Source of the DNA: Ruegeria profundi
GTDB taxonomy: Bacteria; Pseudomonadota; Alphaproteobacteria; Rhodobacterales; Rhodobacteraceae
Direction: 5' to 3'
Assembly (NCBI RefSeq): GCF_001507545.1
Contig: NZ_LQBP01000013.1
Coordinates: 1 to 64,000, forward strand
Length of the DNA stretch: 64,000 nucleotides
The translations under genes and the position numbers were made by a program. Shown piece after piece: positions 38,056-45,426 of the stretch. The notes under the pieces are model-generated. The model ran no database searches. It saw nothing but the letters and a program-made list of their open reading frames with translations, and had not been told where the DNA came from. Numbering within the stretch: position 1 is the stretch's first letter; the number at the start of each line of letters is the position of its first letter.

Positions 38056-39384
38056 GTGCATCTCCTCAAATTGACATCCGTTACGTGTGCAGCGCTTTTG
38101 ACAACCGCCGCGGTCGCGCAAGAAGAGGCCCCTGCACGCACTCTCTTCACCAACGTGAATATCTACGACGGCGTGACCCCCAAGTTGGTCATGGATGCGC
38201 ACGTCTTGGTGGAAGGCAACCTGATCGCCGAAGTCTCGACTGATCCGATCGACGCAGCTGGGGCGACGGTGATTGACGGAGGGGGGCGCACGCTAACCCC
38301 TGGATTGAGTGATATGCACGTTCATTTGCAACTCGTAACGGCAGCACCGTCGCTTGAGTTCATGCGGGCGCAGGAGGTGCATCTTCGCATGGTTCCGATC
38401 GCCGAAGACATGCTCATGCGCGGCTTCACCACGGTGCGGGACGCCTGCGGCAACACCCACGGGCTGCGGGAAACTATCAACGATGGCACGCTCATCGGGC
38501 CACGTATCATCTCGTCCGGGGCCTGCATCGGCGGATGGTCGAGCCACGCCGATTTCATGGCTGACACCTCCGTCAAAGGGCAGACCAACGTCGAGGCCAT
38601 CGGCTTTTCCTCAATTGCGGATGGGCCTGACGAAATTCGCGAAGCGATCCGTCGTGAGATGCGGCAGGGTGCGAGCTTCATCAAGTTGATGATCGGTGGT
38701 GGCATTGCATCCACCTACGATCCACTTGACGTGACGACTATGTCGCTCGAGGAGATCGAAGCTGCTGTAGACGAGACGGAACGCTGGGGCACTTACGCGA
38801 CCGCGCATATCAATACCGATGCGTCTGTCGGTCTCGCGCTGGATGCCGGGATGCGCACGTTTGAGCATCTGCTGCTAACCAGTCCGGAGATGATGGCCCG
38901 CGTGAAGGAAGAAGTCGAGATCTACAGTATCCAGACGGCTGTGGTCGATGGCCTGGGGTCGAACCCGGTCTTCGTGACGCCTGCCGCTGTCGCTAAGGCG
39001 CAGTTTGTCGAAGCAAACGCAAGCAAGGCCTTTGAAGCGGCAAAAGCCCTGGACATACCGATGTCGTTCGGCGTGGACAGCTATGGATCTCTGGAGGCGT
39101 TTCGGTTCAACAGTCAGGCCATCACCGTGCGCAAGAATCTGTTCTCCAACGATGTGATCCTCGAGATGATGTTTCAGAACAATCGGAAGCTTATGGAGAT
39201 GTCCGGGGCGCGTCTGCCTTACCGGGATGGCCCACTCGCCATCATTGAGCCAGGCGCCTATGCGGATATCCTGCTCGTCGACGGAGATCCGACTGAAGAT
39301 GTGGCTGTCTTCTCCGACTGGGAGAACAATATCGATCTGGTGATGAAAGACGGCGTGATCTACAGGGCTGAGCTGGCAGAATGA
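38056..39384 (+). CDS. Exported metal-dependent amidohydrolase 3
   Basis: A 442-aa third paralogue with signal peptide (LTSVTCAALLTTAAVAQEE), TLFTNVNIYDGV, metal site GLSDMHVHLQL, bridging Lys in FIKLMIGGGIAS, ATAHIN and FEHLLL histidines, FGVDSYGS and the C-terminal EPGAYADILLVDGDPTED. The GTG start has AGAAAGGA upstream. Its stop overlaps the porin start by 4 bp (ATGA), so hydrolase and porin are co-translated. It is the most divergent of the three at the metal-site loops, suggesting a different specificity. Confidence 0.87.
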   Translation: MHLLKLTSVTCAALLTTAAVAQEEAPARTLFTNVNIYDGVTPKLVMDAHVLVEGNLIAEVSTDPIDAAGATVIDGGGRTLTPGLSDMHVHLQLVTAAPSLEFMRAQEVHLRMVPIAEDMLMRGFTTVRDACGNTHGLRETINDGTLIGPRIISSGACIGGWSSHADFMADTSVKGQTNVEAIGFSSIADGPDEIREAIRREMRQGASFIKLMIGGGIASTYDPLDVTTMSLEEIEAAVDETERWGTYATAHINTDASVGLALDAGMRTFEHLLLTSPEMMARVKEEVEIYSIQTAVVDGLGSNPVFVTPAAVAKAQFVEANASKAFEAAKALDIPMSFGVDSYGSLEAFRFNSQAITVRKNLFSNDVILEMMFQNNRKLMEMSGARLPYRDGPLAIIEPGAYADILLVDGDPTEDVAVFSDWENNIDLVMKDGVIYRAELAE

Positions 39385-40583
39385 AACTTGCTCGCACTCT
39401 TTGTCGGGCGATTTTTCTCGTCGTGTTGTCGCCTCTCGCCCAGCCGGCGGTTGCGCAAGAAGGAGGCCTGTCCGGCCCATCCTCGACCGCGGCGGATCTC
39501 ACGCCCGGAGATGGCTTGACGAACCCGCAATTTCGCTCGGATTTCCCACGCAATGCGCTTCCCGGCTTTTACGCATGGAAGGACGGGCTTGCCGAGCGGG
39601 GCGTGAAACTAGGCTTTGACTATCTCGCGCTAGGTCAGTGGTCCGACAGCGACCTTGGATCGGGAAACGCCTCCAGTGGCATCGCGCGCTTCTTCGGAAC
39701 GCTCGCTGCAGGTGGCGGGCATTCATTCACGTTCAAGATCGAGAACCGGCAGGCCTATGGCAGTGTGGCCCCGCAATTTTTTGGGTTTGACGGCGGTGCA
39801 GTTTCGATCACAGGAACAGCATTCAACGACAGCGGAACGATCCTTACCAACCTTTTCTGGACCTACCGGAATCCTGACGGCCGGTTCACGCTTCAGGCCG
39901 GGCAGATCGACGTCACCGACTTCCTCGATGTCTACGGGCTGGTCAGCCCCTATACTGCGTTCCAGAACCTCGCCTTCAACACCAATCCCACGATCAACGC
40001 GCCGAATCCCGGCCTCGGCATCGCTGCCGGGGTCGCGCTCGGCTCCAATTTCTACGCTGTCGCCAGCATCGCCGATGCCAATGCCGACCCGTCCGAGCCG
40101 GATACGCGAGTTTTCTCCGATGGCGAGACCTTCAAGAGCCTAGAGATCGGATACACGAGCGGCCAGGACCGCATCTATTTCGACAATATCCACCTCACCG
40201 TCTGGCAATCCGATGCCAGCGAGGAACTCGACCGCGCTGAAGATTACGGGGCCGCGCTGTCTGCGTCGTGGTTCATTGACAATACCTGGATGCCGTTCAT
40301 TCGATATGGTGTGTCCGAAGGGACAGCTGCGCTCTACGAACGGTCTCTTTCAACAGGCATCGGCTGGTATGGACGCAATACTGACGTCGCGGGTCTTGGC
40401 TTGAACTGGGCAGAGGCCAAGGGCTTTGACGACACGCAGTTCACGGCCGAGGCCTTCTACCGGTTCTCGATTTCGCCCGGCCTGCAGATCACGCCTTCTG
40501 TCCAGTACATCTCCGATCCTCTCCTCGATACAAGCCAGGACGACATTCTTCTCGTCGGCTTGCGCGCGCGGGTTCTTTTCTGA
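39381..40583 (+). CDS. OprB-family outer-membrane porin
   Basis: A 400-aa outer-membrane porin of the carbohydrate-selective OprB family. The signal peptide ends at QPAVAQ (about 25). The mature barrel contains LGFDYLALGQW, FKIENRQAYG, LQAGQIDVTDFLDVYG and FQNLAFNTNPTINAPNPGLGIAAG, an OprB-type constriction segment, and ends RARVLF with the terminal Phe. Coupled to amidohydrolase 3, it probably admits the substrate of the periplasmic hydrolases. The ligand is not necessarily a sugar. Confidence 0.85.
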   Translation: MKLARTLCRAIFLVVLSPLAQPAVAQEGGLSGPSSTAADLTPGDGLTNPQFRSDFPRNALPGFYAWKDGLAERGVKLGFDYLALGQWSDSDLGSGNASSGIARFFGTLAAGGGHSFTFKIENRQAYGSVAPQFFGFDGGAVSITGTAFNDSGTILTNLFWTYRNPDGRFTLQAGQIDVTDFLDVYGLVSPYTAFQNLAFNTNPTINAPNPGLGIAAGVALGSNFYAVASIADANADPSEPDTRVFSDGETFKSLEIGYTSGQDRIYFDNIHLTVWQSDASEELDRAEDYGAALSASWFIDNTWMPFIRYGVSEGTAALYERSLSTGIGWYGRNTDVAGLGLNWAEAKGFDDTQFTAEAFYRFSISPGLQITPSVQYISDPLLDTSQDDILLVGLRARVLF

Positions 40584-40753
40584 TGACGCGGAGAGGTCAC
40601 GACCATGCAAGGCACGCCCGACAATCTCCAGTCACGAGAAGCGACCGTCGCTTCGCACATGGCAGAGCGCGCGGGGTCTTTCGGCGCTTCTCCAGGCTGC
40701 TGGCGCTGCCAGCCGGCCTCGGGCGCGTAAGCAGGTTGAAAGGGGATCACAAG

Positions 40754-42259
40754 GTGCTCAATAGAATTCGCATCCAAGGGTTTTCTGTTCAAGTACTCGC
40801 CTTGCTGCTTTGCACCATCGCGTTTTCGAACAGTTCCGAGGCGCAGTCGCCCGAGACGATCACATGGGATGCTCTGGTTCCGGGAGTGCTGGCGGAAGAC
40901 GCCAGTGGCTCCCCTGACGGCGGACCGGCCTCGGATGAGCCGGTGCGCGATGGCCAAACAGTGCTTCCGCATTCCAACGCTTTTGACCCTCTGTCCGCAG
41001 GAGACGTCGTCGTAGAGGAATGGGAAGAGAGTGCATTTCGAGTTGCACAACGGCTTCTGAGCACGTCGGTCACAATCGATGGCTACGTGTTGCCTCTTGC
41101 CAGTGAGCAAGGCCGCGTTATCGAGTTCCTCCTCGTGCCGTGGGTCGGAGCCTGCATTCACACCCCCGCACCTCCGCCGAACCAGATCATCCATGTGTCT
41201 TATCCGAATGGCCTGAGCCTCGATCAGGACTTTGACGCCGTTCGTCTGACCGGGACATTGGTCTCCGAACCGGCCGATCACCGCCTCTATCTGGTCGATG
41301 GACAGCGGGATATTCCGGTCTCCTACGCCTTGGTCGACGCTGCCGAGGCCGGTCCGCCGGGAAAGGTGGTCGCCTCGTCCGTGGATGACATCCCGTTGGC
41401 GGCACGCACTCAGATCTGGATCGGTACCCTCTTTACCGAAAGCATGACTGCATTCGGCAGGGATGGCTCATGGAGCGCGCTCGGCTTCGCCCTGGTGATC
41501 TCGTTCGCATATGGGGCATTGCACACGCTCGGCCCCGGCCATGGCAAGGCGGTTGTGGTGTCGTTTTTCGTGGGCAGCGGGGGCAGCCTCTCCCGCGGCC
41601 TGTCGATGGGTACACGTATCGCGGTCTTTCATGTTCTGTCGGCAATCCTGGTCGTGCTCCTGCTCGACTTCGCGGTTCGTAAGGCAACAGGGGCCGCACC
41701 CTCGGATTATCGTGCTATACGGCTGGGAAGCTATGCACTGATCATCCTGATCGGCGCGGTCATGCTGTGGCAAGCGCTGGCAGCGATCCGCATACGAAAA
41801 GGCGCCGCTGCATCTGGGGCGCATGACCACAGCCACGACCGTCACGGCCACAGCGGGTGTGCCGCCTGTAGCGCAGCATCCGCCCAGAAGGGCAGTGGCT
41901 GGGTCGCGGCGGCGGTCGGTGTTGTGCCCTGCACCGGGGCCTTGCTCGTGATGCTCTTCGGGCTGGCAAACGACCTCGTGCTGCCTGCGATTGCGATGGT
42001 TGTAGCCATCTCGGCAGGCATGGCAATGGCTATGTCGGCCATTGGCATCACCGCCCTCTGGGGTCGCGCCTGGGCCGAGCGCCGCCTAGGAACCAACGAT
42101 GCCCGACGCGCCCGCGTGGAATCCGGCGCACGCCTCGCCGGAGCGAGCTGCGTTCTGCTGATCGGCCTGTTGCTGTTCTGGACCACATACACGCAGGAAC
42201 AGACGTTGGCCGTTCCAGAAATCACACTTGCCGAACGCTCAGAATTTCCTTCAGACTGA
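40754..42259 (+). CDS. DUF3299 domain fused to NicO-type Ni/Co transporter
   Basis: A 501-aa two-part protein. After a signal-like leader (VLALLLCTIAFSNSSEAQS) an exported DUF3299 domain carries LVPWVGACIHTPAPPPNQII, then a NicO/RcnA-type transporter begins with HTLGPGHGKAVVVSFFVGSG, the conserved nickel/cobalt motif, and continues with about six helices and a His-rich loop HDHSHDRHGHSGCAACS. The GTG at 40754 is chosen: GGGGA lies about 8 nt upstream and it gives a good leader, while the upstream extension to 40583 is Arg-rich and unlike protein. It ends the cluster and probably moves Ni, Co or another divalent metal relevant to the amidohydrolases. Confidence 0.8.
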   Translation: MLNRIRIQGFSVQVLALLLCTIAFSNSSEAQSPETITWDALVPGVLAEDASGSPDGGPASDEPVRDGQTVLPHSNAFDPLSAGDVVVEEWEESAFRVAQRLLSTSVTIDGYVLPLASEQGRVIEFLLVPWVGACIHTPAPPPNQIIHVSYPNGLSLDQDFDAVRLTGTLVSEPADHRLYLVDGQRDIPVSYALVDAAEAGPPGKVVASSVDDIPLAARTQIWIGTLFTESMTAFGRDGSWSALGFALVISFAYGALHTLGPGHGKAVVVSFFVGSGGSLSRGLSMGTRIAVFHVLSAILVVLLLDFAVRKATGAAPSDYRAIRLGSYALIILIGAVMLWQALAAIRIRKGAAASGAHDHSHDRHGHSGCAACSAASAQKGSGWVAAAVGVVPCTGALLVMLFGLANDLVLPAIAMVVAISAGMAMAMSAIGITALWGRAWAERRLGTNDARRARVESGARLAGASCVLLIGLLLFWTTYTQEQTLAVPEITLAERSEFPSD

Positions 42260-42643
42260 CGGCAGATTTCCATGACTTCCAACCCTGAGCTCAAACATAA
42301 TACTAGAAAACAGTGGCTTAGTTCGTTGAGCACGTTCGACCCCGGTCCTATCCCCTCCATCAATTGGCTGCTATCCTGTAGTGAGCCGTCAACGGACGAA
42401 CGTAGCTAGATGACTGTTTCGTCCGCACTGTGGTCCTTGCCCCATTTTCAGCCAAGGTCCGCTGTCTGTAGAAGCGGTCGCTCGTTTATAGGTCCTGACC
42501 CTAATAGCGGTACCCTGCTCAAATCGTCAATAAGCGCTAACCTAAGTTATTGGATCACGACGTATTTTTCTGGGTGGGTGACCTACTACGGTAGATGCTG
42601 TGAGTGATTGAAGCCCGCGCGCAAATTTTAAATACAGACTCTG
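42260..42643. other. Cargo/backbone junction with IS-end-like repeat
   Basis: Spacer between the transporter-fusion gene and the integrase stop. It contains GTCCTGACCCTAA at 42492-42504, an exact 13-bp copy of the IS5-type end found at 32926-32938, but no transposase sequence is recognisable next to it. No other feature was seen. Confidence 0.45.
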
Positions 42644-43837
42644 CTATTGCTCGGCGGCCGATTTCACGATTTTCCTGCCGCCGCTTGATAAAAAGTCAGC
42701 CCAGCGTTCAGTTAGTGCATGCCGTTGCTCGAGAAAATCTGTTCGCCGATAGGCTCGAACCACGCCAGAGTCGGTTGTGTGTCCCAGCATTGCTTCTGCA
42801 ACTTCGTGCGGTGCGTCGGTCGCTTCAGCCAGCCAGTCGCGAAGGCTACTTCGGAAGCCGTGCGGGCGGGCGTCCAGTTTGCGACGTTCCATCATCCGCG
42901 AGAGTGTCATATCAGAGATCACGCCCTGCCGATTATTCGGAAAAAGGAAACCATTTCTGGAATGCGGTAGGGCAAGGTCGATAACGCGACGCGATTCCTG
43001 CGAAAGCGGCACTCGAAAATCGCTGGTGGCTCCTTTGCGCCCTTTCATGAACTCTCCCGGAATAGTCCAAACATTTCCTGAAATCTGATCGGTCTTGATA
43101 AAGCGCAGAGGTTTAGAGCGAACGCCTGTTAGGATGAGCAACCTCATTGCCAAATTCGAGAGAGACGGTTCCTCCAAGGTTTCGTAGAAATTGGGAACTT
43201 CGCTCCACGGCATTGCAGGGATATGTTTCGGCTGATGACGGGACTTGCCCAATAGTGCCTTGGCTTTATCCGTCGCCTGAAGATCAACGTCCAACCCGAG
43301 CGCCGCCGCATGGCGAAAAACAATGCTTAGCCGGTTCATCGCCTTTCGCGCTGTATCGGCCTTTGTGTGCCAGATTGGAGCCAGCGTGTCGCGAATGTCG
43401 CGCTGGTCAATATCTGTTATCGGTACCTTCCCGAGCTTGGGCAGCACATGCCCATTTAGCGGTGAGAGCCAACGACCAGCTTTTCCATCACCTTTGAGTT
43501 CTGCCTTTCTCGCTTCGAATGCTTCTGCAGTCAGAACCGCAAGTGAAACACCTTCTCGCCGCGCCGCACGTGCCTCTGCTTCACGCTCTTTTACTGGATC
43601 GCGGCCTTCCGCAGCGACAGAGCGCCATCGCTGCGCAGCACTACGGGCATTCGCAAGAGAAAGAGTTGGGTAACCGCCAAGGCCCATTTCGCGTCTTCGA
43701 CCGTGCACGGTTACGCGCAGCACCCACTGCGCTCCGCCGTCTTCTCGTTTGACGAGCCAAAGTCCAGCTCCGTCACAGTGTTTGCCCGTTGGCGCAGTTT
43801 TAGCAAATGAAGCTGACAGTCTGTTTGTTGCCCGCAT
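42644..43837 (-). CDS. P4-type tyrosine recombinase (integrase)
   Basis: Site-specific integrase that inserts and, with an excisionase, removes the element. The 397-aa protein starts MRATNRLSASFAKTAP, the DUF4102 arm-binding domain (residues 1-100, with GLWLVKREDGGAQWVLRVTVHGRRREMGLGGYP), then a core-binding domain and the catalytic domain with the complete R-H-R-H-Y set: Arg in LTGVRS, HGFRSSLRDW, LGHTTD and the Tyr in RAYRR. The upstream in-frame extension to 43915 is not family-like. The gene points away from tRNA-Met 450 bp upstream. Confidence 0.92.
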   Translation of the reverse strand: MRATNRLSASFAKTAPTGKHCDGAGLWLVKREDGGAQWVLRVTVHGRRREMGLGGYPTLSLANARSAAQRWRSVAAEGRDPVKEREAEARAARREGVSLAVLTAEAFEARKAELKGDGKAGRWLSPLNGHVLPKLGKVPITDIDQRDIRDTLAPIWHTKADTARKAMNRLSIVFRHAAALGLDVDLQATDKAKALLGKSRHQPKHIPAMPWSEVPNFYETLEEPSLSNLAMRLLILTGVRSKPLRFIKTDQISGNVWTIPGEFMKGRKGATSDFRVPLSQESRRVIDLALPHSRNGFLFPNNRQGVISDMTLSRMMERRKLDARPHGFRSSLRDWLAEATDAPHEVAEAMLGHTTDSGVVRAYRRTDFLEQRHALTERWADFLSSGGRKIVKSAAEQ

Positions 43838-44291
43838 TTTTATCCACCCTAATATCCACCTTACCCTATTGGATGGTTCTAAACGCGGCAAGACAAGTTC
43901 GGACAGTTTATTCATCTAAATCAACGTAATAGATTGGGAATCTGCACAGGAACGAACAATCTCATACAGGTTGCATGTGCCGCCCCCGGCACCATTTGCT
44001 CACTGAGGCATATCACGCCAGGAAAATGGATTTCTTTTGATCTAGATTTGTTTAATAGGCATTCGGTGTAGGGCGCTTTTGACGCGTGAGAACGCTAGAC
44101 CGTTAGACGCCGTATTGCTCAAATCGGTGCAGTACTCATAAAACGACCAGCGCTGATAAATATGCGGAAAATCGAACCAAATTGTCCGAAAGCTACCGCG
44201 GTGCTTTGGGGGTAGGGTAAGGGTTCCCAACTATAACCCGAACCGAGAAAGATTACTGCGGCAAGGTGGTCAAATTTTTGAATGAAGTGAA
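43838..44291. other. Intergenic region, candidate attachment site
   Basis: Between integrase start and tRNA-Met. The plus-strand stretch GCCCCCGGCACCA (43982-43994) resembles the 3' end of a tRNA (acceptor strand plus ACCA) and could be the core of an attachment site left by integration. I see no matching copy at the element's left side in this window. Several TTCGGACAG/CGGACA-like repeats near 43895 may be arm sites, but that is weak. Confidence 0.3.
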
Positions 44292-44368
44292 TGGTAGCGG
44301 AGGAGGGACTTGAACCCCCGACACGCGGATTATGATTCCGCTGCTCTAACCAACTGAGCTACTCCGCC
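44292..44368 (-). tRNA. tRNA-Met (CAU), elongator-type
   Basis: A 77-nt cloverleaf on the minus strand. The acceptor begins GGCGGAG and pairs with CTCCGCT followed by ACCA, so the CCA end is encoded. The D-arm (AGCTCAGTTGGTTAGAGC), the anticodon stem GCGGA/TCCGC with loop ATCATAA (anticodon CAU), and the T-arm with GTTCAAGT are all intact. The GC-poor G1-U72 closing pair would also suit an initiator-like feature, but the sequence resembles alphaproteobacterial elongator tRNA-Met; tRNA-Ile (CAU) is a further possibility. Confidence 0.92.
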
Positions 44369-44450
44369 ATGAGTGAGAGGCGATTTAAGCGAGGGGCTTG
44401 ATAGGGTCAAGAGGAAAACACGGTCGATGTCGGATTCTTTTCGACCGTGG

Positions 44451-45425
44451 TCACGTGTTTTCAGATGGCGATGATTGTTCGGTTTGATTGGCGTCTGCAA
44501 TCCGGCGGATAAAGGCGGCACAGGCGTCGGGCCTTGTGATCAGGATCATGTGGCCAGCTCCATCGATCTGTTCGTGGGTCAGGCCGAACCGGGTCATTGT
44601 TTCACCATGTGTGTCCGGTGAAAGGATCGCGTCCTGCGCACCGTAGAGAATACCTCCGGGCACGGATAGCTCACCATATCCGTCTGCTTGTGCTGCGATA
44701 CTGTCATCAACACCGACAACATCTTGCGAGCCGGTGATAAAGGCCGACGGCCGCAGACCAAGCGCGCCACCTGCGCGATCCAAAAAATCCTCGGGCGCAG
44801 GTTCAGGGTCGAAAACGGTGCTTAGGGCATGATGCGCGGTTTTGGCAGCAAGCGGCACGGCCAGTGTGTTACCGATCAGTTTTCTGAGCCACTCGGAACG
44901 CATCTCCATCGGTTTGAACACCTGAGGGGTGGCAGAAAGCTTGTGTGTCAGGGGTGCCAGAAGGGCCAGCGCCTTGGTCTTTTCCGGGTGATCCAACGCC
45001 ATGGCCAAAGACACTGCACCACCAAGGGAATGGCCCACCAGAACCGCGTCGCTGACGCCTTTGATATCCAGAAACTCCTGTATCATACGCGCCTGTTCAG
45101 GCAGACAGCCCAGATCGGCCCTGTCGCGGGTCGAATAGCCACAGCCCGGCCGGTCGAGTGCTATGACGTGATAGTCACCTGCTAGCATATCCACCAGCGC
45201 GTAGGTGAAATGTTGCAGCTGCCCGGCTAACCCGTGGATCATCACGATGGTCTGTTTAGACGGATGGCCGCGTTCCACGTAATGGATGCTGCCGCCCTCT
45301 ACCGGTGTGATGTCGCCAAGCTGCGGTACGCGCGTATACCCTTGGGCGGTCAGCTTTCGGGTCCATAGGTTCATGCCAACCAAGAACGCAACGATCAGCA
45401 GGACGATAATCAGCAAAGTGGTCAT
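44451..45425 (-). CDS. Membrane-anchored alpha/beta hydrolase, likely esterase
   Basis: A 324-aa alpha/beta hydrolase with an N-terminal membrane helix (TTLLIIVLLIVAFLVGMNLW, 2-21). The oxyanion region IHGLAGQ (63-69), nucleophile elbow VGHSLGGA with S133, the Asp in GAQDAIL and the His in GAGHMI make a complete triad. The ATG at 45425 starts 1 bp after the stop of the Baeyer-Villiger-type gene; a longer frame reaching into that gene is rejected. With that neighbour it probably hydrolyses the ester or lactone product. Confidence 0.87.
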   Translation of the reverse strand: MTTLLIIVLLIVAFLVGMNLWTRKLTAQGYTRVPQLGDITPVEGGSIHYVERGHPSKQTIVMIHGLAGQLQHFTYALVDMLAGDYHVIALDRPGCGYSTRDRADLGCLPEQARMIQEFLDIKGVSDAVLVGHSLGGAVSLAMALDHPEKTKALALLAPLTHKLSATPQVFKPMEMRSEWLRKLIGNTLAVPLAAKTAHHALSTVFDPEPAPEDFLDRAGGALGLRPSAFITGSQDVVGVDDSIAAQADGYGELSVPGGILYGAQDAILSPDTHGETMTRFGLTHEQIDGAGHMILITRPDACAAFIRRIADANQTEQSSPSENT

Positions 45426-45426
45426 C

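Noticed and set aside
40583..40753. 57-residue N-terminal extension of the DUF3299-NicO protein
   Set aside because: Arg-rich, not protein-like, and it would bury the signal peptide; the GTG at 40754 has a better ribosome-binding site.
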